A stretch of DNA of 8,111 nt, from the NCBI GenBank assembly GCA_902496375.1, contig CABVAS010000063.1, positions 1-8,111 on the forward strand. The letters are read 5' to 3'. The stretch is from an uncultured Collinsella sp. GTDB taxonomy: Bacteria; Actinomycetota; Coriobacteriia; Coriobacteriales; Coriobacteriaceae. A program made the translations under genes and the position numbers. Of this stretch, positions 6,944 to 8,111 are shown one piece after another (positions within the stretch are counted from its first letter, which is position 1; every line of letters begins with the position of its first letter). The notes beneath the pieces were generated by a model. It was not told where the DNA came from. It worked only from the letters and a program-made list of their open reading frames with translations, and ran no database searches.

Positions 6944-7411
6944 CTATTTCCCTTCGGGCATGGCTTGGCTAGATGCGTTTGTGGCAATCGAGACTCCGAG
7001 ATTGGACATGGCGAAATCGGCGAAGACCTCGTCGTAGAGTGCGGATGTAAAGGGGGCATCTGCAAGAGCCGGAATGGTTGTGCTGCGACGGTTGCGATGA
7101 TGAAGACGTTGGGCGTGATGGCGTCTGGAGGTGCTGCAAGGTTGATCAGCATGCGGGGCGTCGACTGGTTGCTCATTTTTCGTTTCGCCTATATCCCCTT
7201 GAGCGGCGAGCGCCAGTCCAAGAGCACCGAAAACTGCCAGCAGCTTGTCGAGCCGAATGCCCGTGGCATCTCCCAGCTCGAGCGATGCGAGCAGGCGTTC
7301 CGAAACACCGGCTTTTTTAGCGAGGGCGGCACGGGTGATCCCCTGCGCCTCGCGCGCCTGACGCACGTAGATGCCGGCTTGGCGCGGCGTGGTGATGGGA
7401 AGGGTATCCAT
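6944..7411 (-). CDS. hipB: HipB-like XRE-family antitoxin and autorepressor, with an unusual C-terminal half
   Basis: This 155-residue protein carries an XRE/Cro-type helix-turn-helix in about residues 9-70, with ITRAALAKKAGVSERLLASL at 25-44 and DKLLAVFGALGL after it, as in HipB/Y4mF antitoxins. HipB normally binds HipA and represses the hipBA promoter. AGGAGA lies 5 bases upstream of ATG 7411 and fixes the start. The gene overlaps nothing and is followed by hipA after 3 bases. It is longer than E. coli HipB (88 residues). Residues 88-112 are rich in His, Arg, Ser and Thr and look out of frame, while residues 114-145 (ALADAPFTSALYDEVFADFA and onward) again look like normal protein. Two compensating frameshifts are one explanation. 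The DNA-binding half is intact. Confidence 0.85.
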   Translation of the reverse strand: MDTLPITTPRQAGIYVRQAREAQGITRAALAKKAGVSERLLASLELGDATGIRLDKLLAVFGALGLALAAQGDIGETKNEQPVDAPHADQPCSTSRRHHAQRLHHRNRRSTTIPALADAPFTSALYDEVFADFAMSNLGVSIATNASSQAMPEGK

Positions 7412-7425
7412 GGCAATCTCCTAAC

Positions 7426-7441
7426 GTGCAGACTTTTGCAT
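7426..7441 (-). promoter_or_regulatory. hipBA operator copy 1 (promoter-proximal)
   Basis: On the - strand this reads ATGCAAAAGTCTGCAC, matching the 16-mer consensus ATGCAAAASTCTGCAT in 15 of 16 bases. Bases 7427-7441 form a perfect 15-bp inverted repeat with copy 2. The site lies just downstream of the proposed -10 box and ends 14 bases before the hipB start codon, overlapping the likely transcription start. Confidence 0.7.
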
Positions 7442-7444
7442 CCT

Positions 7445-7473
7445 AGTATGACATGCAAAAGTCTGCATGAAAA
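7445..7473 (-). promoter_or_regulatory. Candidate hipBA promoter
   Basis: On the - strand TTTTCA (7473-7468) and CATACT (7450-7445) form a -35/-10 pair with a 17-base spacer, each matching four of six consensus bases. The spacer is almost exactly filled by operator copy 2, and copies 1 and 3 flank the promoter, which is the geometry expected of a repressed toxin-antitoxin promoter. Confidence 0.5.
7453..7468 (+). promoter_or_regulatory. hipBA operator copy 2 (within the promoter spacer)
   Basis: ATGCAAAAGTCTGCAT is palindromic at its ends (ATGCA-N6-TGCAT). It is centred 27 bases from copy 1, in opposite orientation, and 26 bases from copy 3. The regular spacing and position between -35 and -10 indicate a binding site for the HipB dimer or the HipBA complex. 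Confidence 0.7.
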
Positions 7474-7475
7474 GG

Positions 7476-7497
7476 CTCATGCAAAACTCTGCATGAG
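7476..7497 (-). promoter_or_regulatory. hipBA operator copy 3, also a possible mntP terminator hairpin
   Basis: The core ATGCAAAACTCTGCAT (7479-7494) differs from copy 2 at one base. The dyad is longer here: CTCATGCA (7476-7483) and TGCATGAG (7490-7497) pair over 8 bases around a 6-base loop. On the - strand the hairpin starts 34 bases after the mntP stop and is followed by CCTTTTC, resembling a weak intrinsic terminator for mntP. Confidence 0.55.
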
Positions 7498-7530
7498 ACC
7501 TCATACGGACGTTTAGTTTTGAAGGGTGTT

Positions 7531-8111
7531 TTACAGCACCAAAAAACCCAAGTGTTCCAGCAGGATCTTGAGGCCGATAAGGATGAGCACGACGCCACCC
7601 ACGATGGTGGCGGGTTTTTCGTAGCGCGCGCCAAAGGTGTGGCCGATCGCTACGCCGGCGACGGAGAAGATAAACGTTGTGACGCCGATAAGCGATACAG
7701 CGGGAACGATATCGACCGAGAGCGCCGCAAACGAGATGCCTACGGCCAGGGCGTCAATCGAGGTGGCAATGGCGAGAATCAGGTACTCGACCAGGTCAAT
7801 CTTTTCGGCATCCTTGCCGTCGCCTTCGTCCTCATCCTCGTCTACGGTAAAGGCTTCCCACAGCATCTTGCCGCCAATAAAGGCCAAAAGGATAAAGGCA
7901 ATCCAGTGGTCGATGGGTCCGATGATGCCCATGAATTGACTGCCGAGCGCCCATCCGATTACGGGCATGCCGGCCTGAAAGCCGCCAAAGAACAGGCCGA
8001 GCACTACGGCGACCTTAAGGTTGATCTTTTTCATGCCAAGGCCCTTGCAGATGGAAACGGCAAAGGCGTCCATCGAAAGGCCAACGGCGAGCAACACGAG
8101 CTCTGCGAGTC
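7531..8111 (-). CDS. mntP: Manganese efflux pump MntP, 5' partial
   Basis: MntP is an inner-membrane exporter that removes excess Mn(II). The visible 192 residues are strongly hydrophobic, with about six membrane segments in two internally related halves. Each half carries the conserved acidic motif of the family, LSMDAFAVSICKGL near the N-terminus and ATSIDALAVGISFA after the middle loop. A very acidic cytoplasmic loop (DEDEDEGDGKDAE) lies between them. GGFQAGMPVIGWALG and the C-terminal GVVLILIGLKILLEHLGF are family-typical. The frame stays open past a GTG at 8097 and reads LAEL before VLLAVGLSMDAF, so the true start lies just beyond the right edge. Any Mn-sensing yybP-ykoY riboswitch, common upstream of mntP, would be outside the window. 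It is upstream of hipBA on the same strand, but an operator array and hairpin separate them. Confidence 0.94.
   Translation of the reverse strand, partial: LAELVLLAVGLSMDAFAVSICKGLGMKKINLKVAVVLGLFFGGFQAGMPVIGWALGSQFMGIIGPIDHWIAFILLAFIGGKMLWEAFTVDEDEDEGDGKDAEKIDLVEYLILAIATSIDALAVGISFAALSVDIVPAVSLIGVTTFIFSVAGVAIGHTFGARYEKPATIVGGVVLILIGLKILLEHLGFLVL

Noticed and set aside
6775..7176. Separate - strand gene overlapping hipB and hipA
   Set aside because: Only its first 35 or so codons look protein-like, which is better explained by possible compensating shifts in hipB. The rest runs out of frame through hipA.
7427..7497. CRISPR-like repeat array
   Set aside because: The repeats are 16 bases with spacers of only 10-11 bases, alternate in orientation and are self-palindromic. 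They fit operators, not a CRISPR array.

Overview
The window is GC-rich, densely packed bacterial DNA. It carries a ClpC-type AAA+ ATPase with a UVR-like middle domain, a 2-hydroxyacyl-CoA dehydratase activase (an enzyme of strict anaerobes), a PepD-type dipeptidase, a hipBA toxin-antitoxin pair and an MntP manganese exporter. Together with the GC-biased third codon positions, this suggests an anaerobic gut actinobacterium of the Coriobacteriia, possibly Collinsella. That assignment is inference from gene content and was not tested by database search.

Layout on the + strand: the 3' end of a large acyl-CoA dehydratase activase gene (1-330) enters from the left. It overlaps a TetR-family regulator gene (314-1001) whose reading frame is broken near 690-695. 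A 192-base gap with two hairpins and a weak promoter candidate precedes clpC (1194-3836), which ends at a clear hairpin terminator. A second gap of 214 bases, with a small dyad and a strong Shine-Dalgarno, leads to pepD (4051-5508), which is followed by two tandem hairpins, the second a terminator.

Layout on the - strand: mntP (7531 to beyond the right edge) is followed by hipB (6944-7411) and hipA (5636-6940). hipA converges on pepD. The hipBA stretch looks more AT-rich than clpC and pepD and reads like an acquired module set between housekeeping genes.

The most striking non-coding signal is the 119-base mntP-hipB gap. It holds three near-identical palindromic 16-mers (consensus ATGCAAAASTCTGCAT, each TGCA-N6-TGCA at its core) at 26-27 base centre spacing. 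They frame a plausible hipBA promoter, as expected for HipB autoregulation. The copy farthest from hipB is extended into a hairpin followed by CCTTTT on the mntP-sense strand, so the same DNA may also end mntP transcription. Two coding regions look altered: tetR has a single uncompensated frameshift, and hipB has a roughly 25-residue segment that looks out of frame, as if two compensating indels had occurred.

I found no RNA genes, CRISPR arrays, insertion sequences or origins. I do not see a clearly novel multi-gene system. The best candidates for a second look are the hipBA operator/terminator array and the hipB tail.
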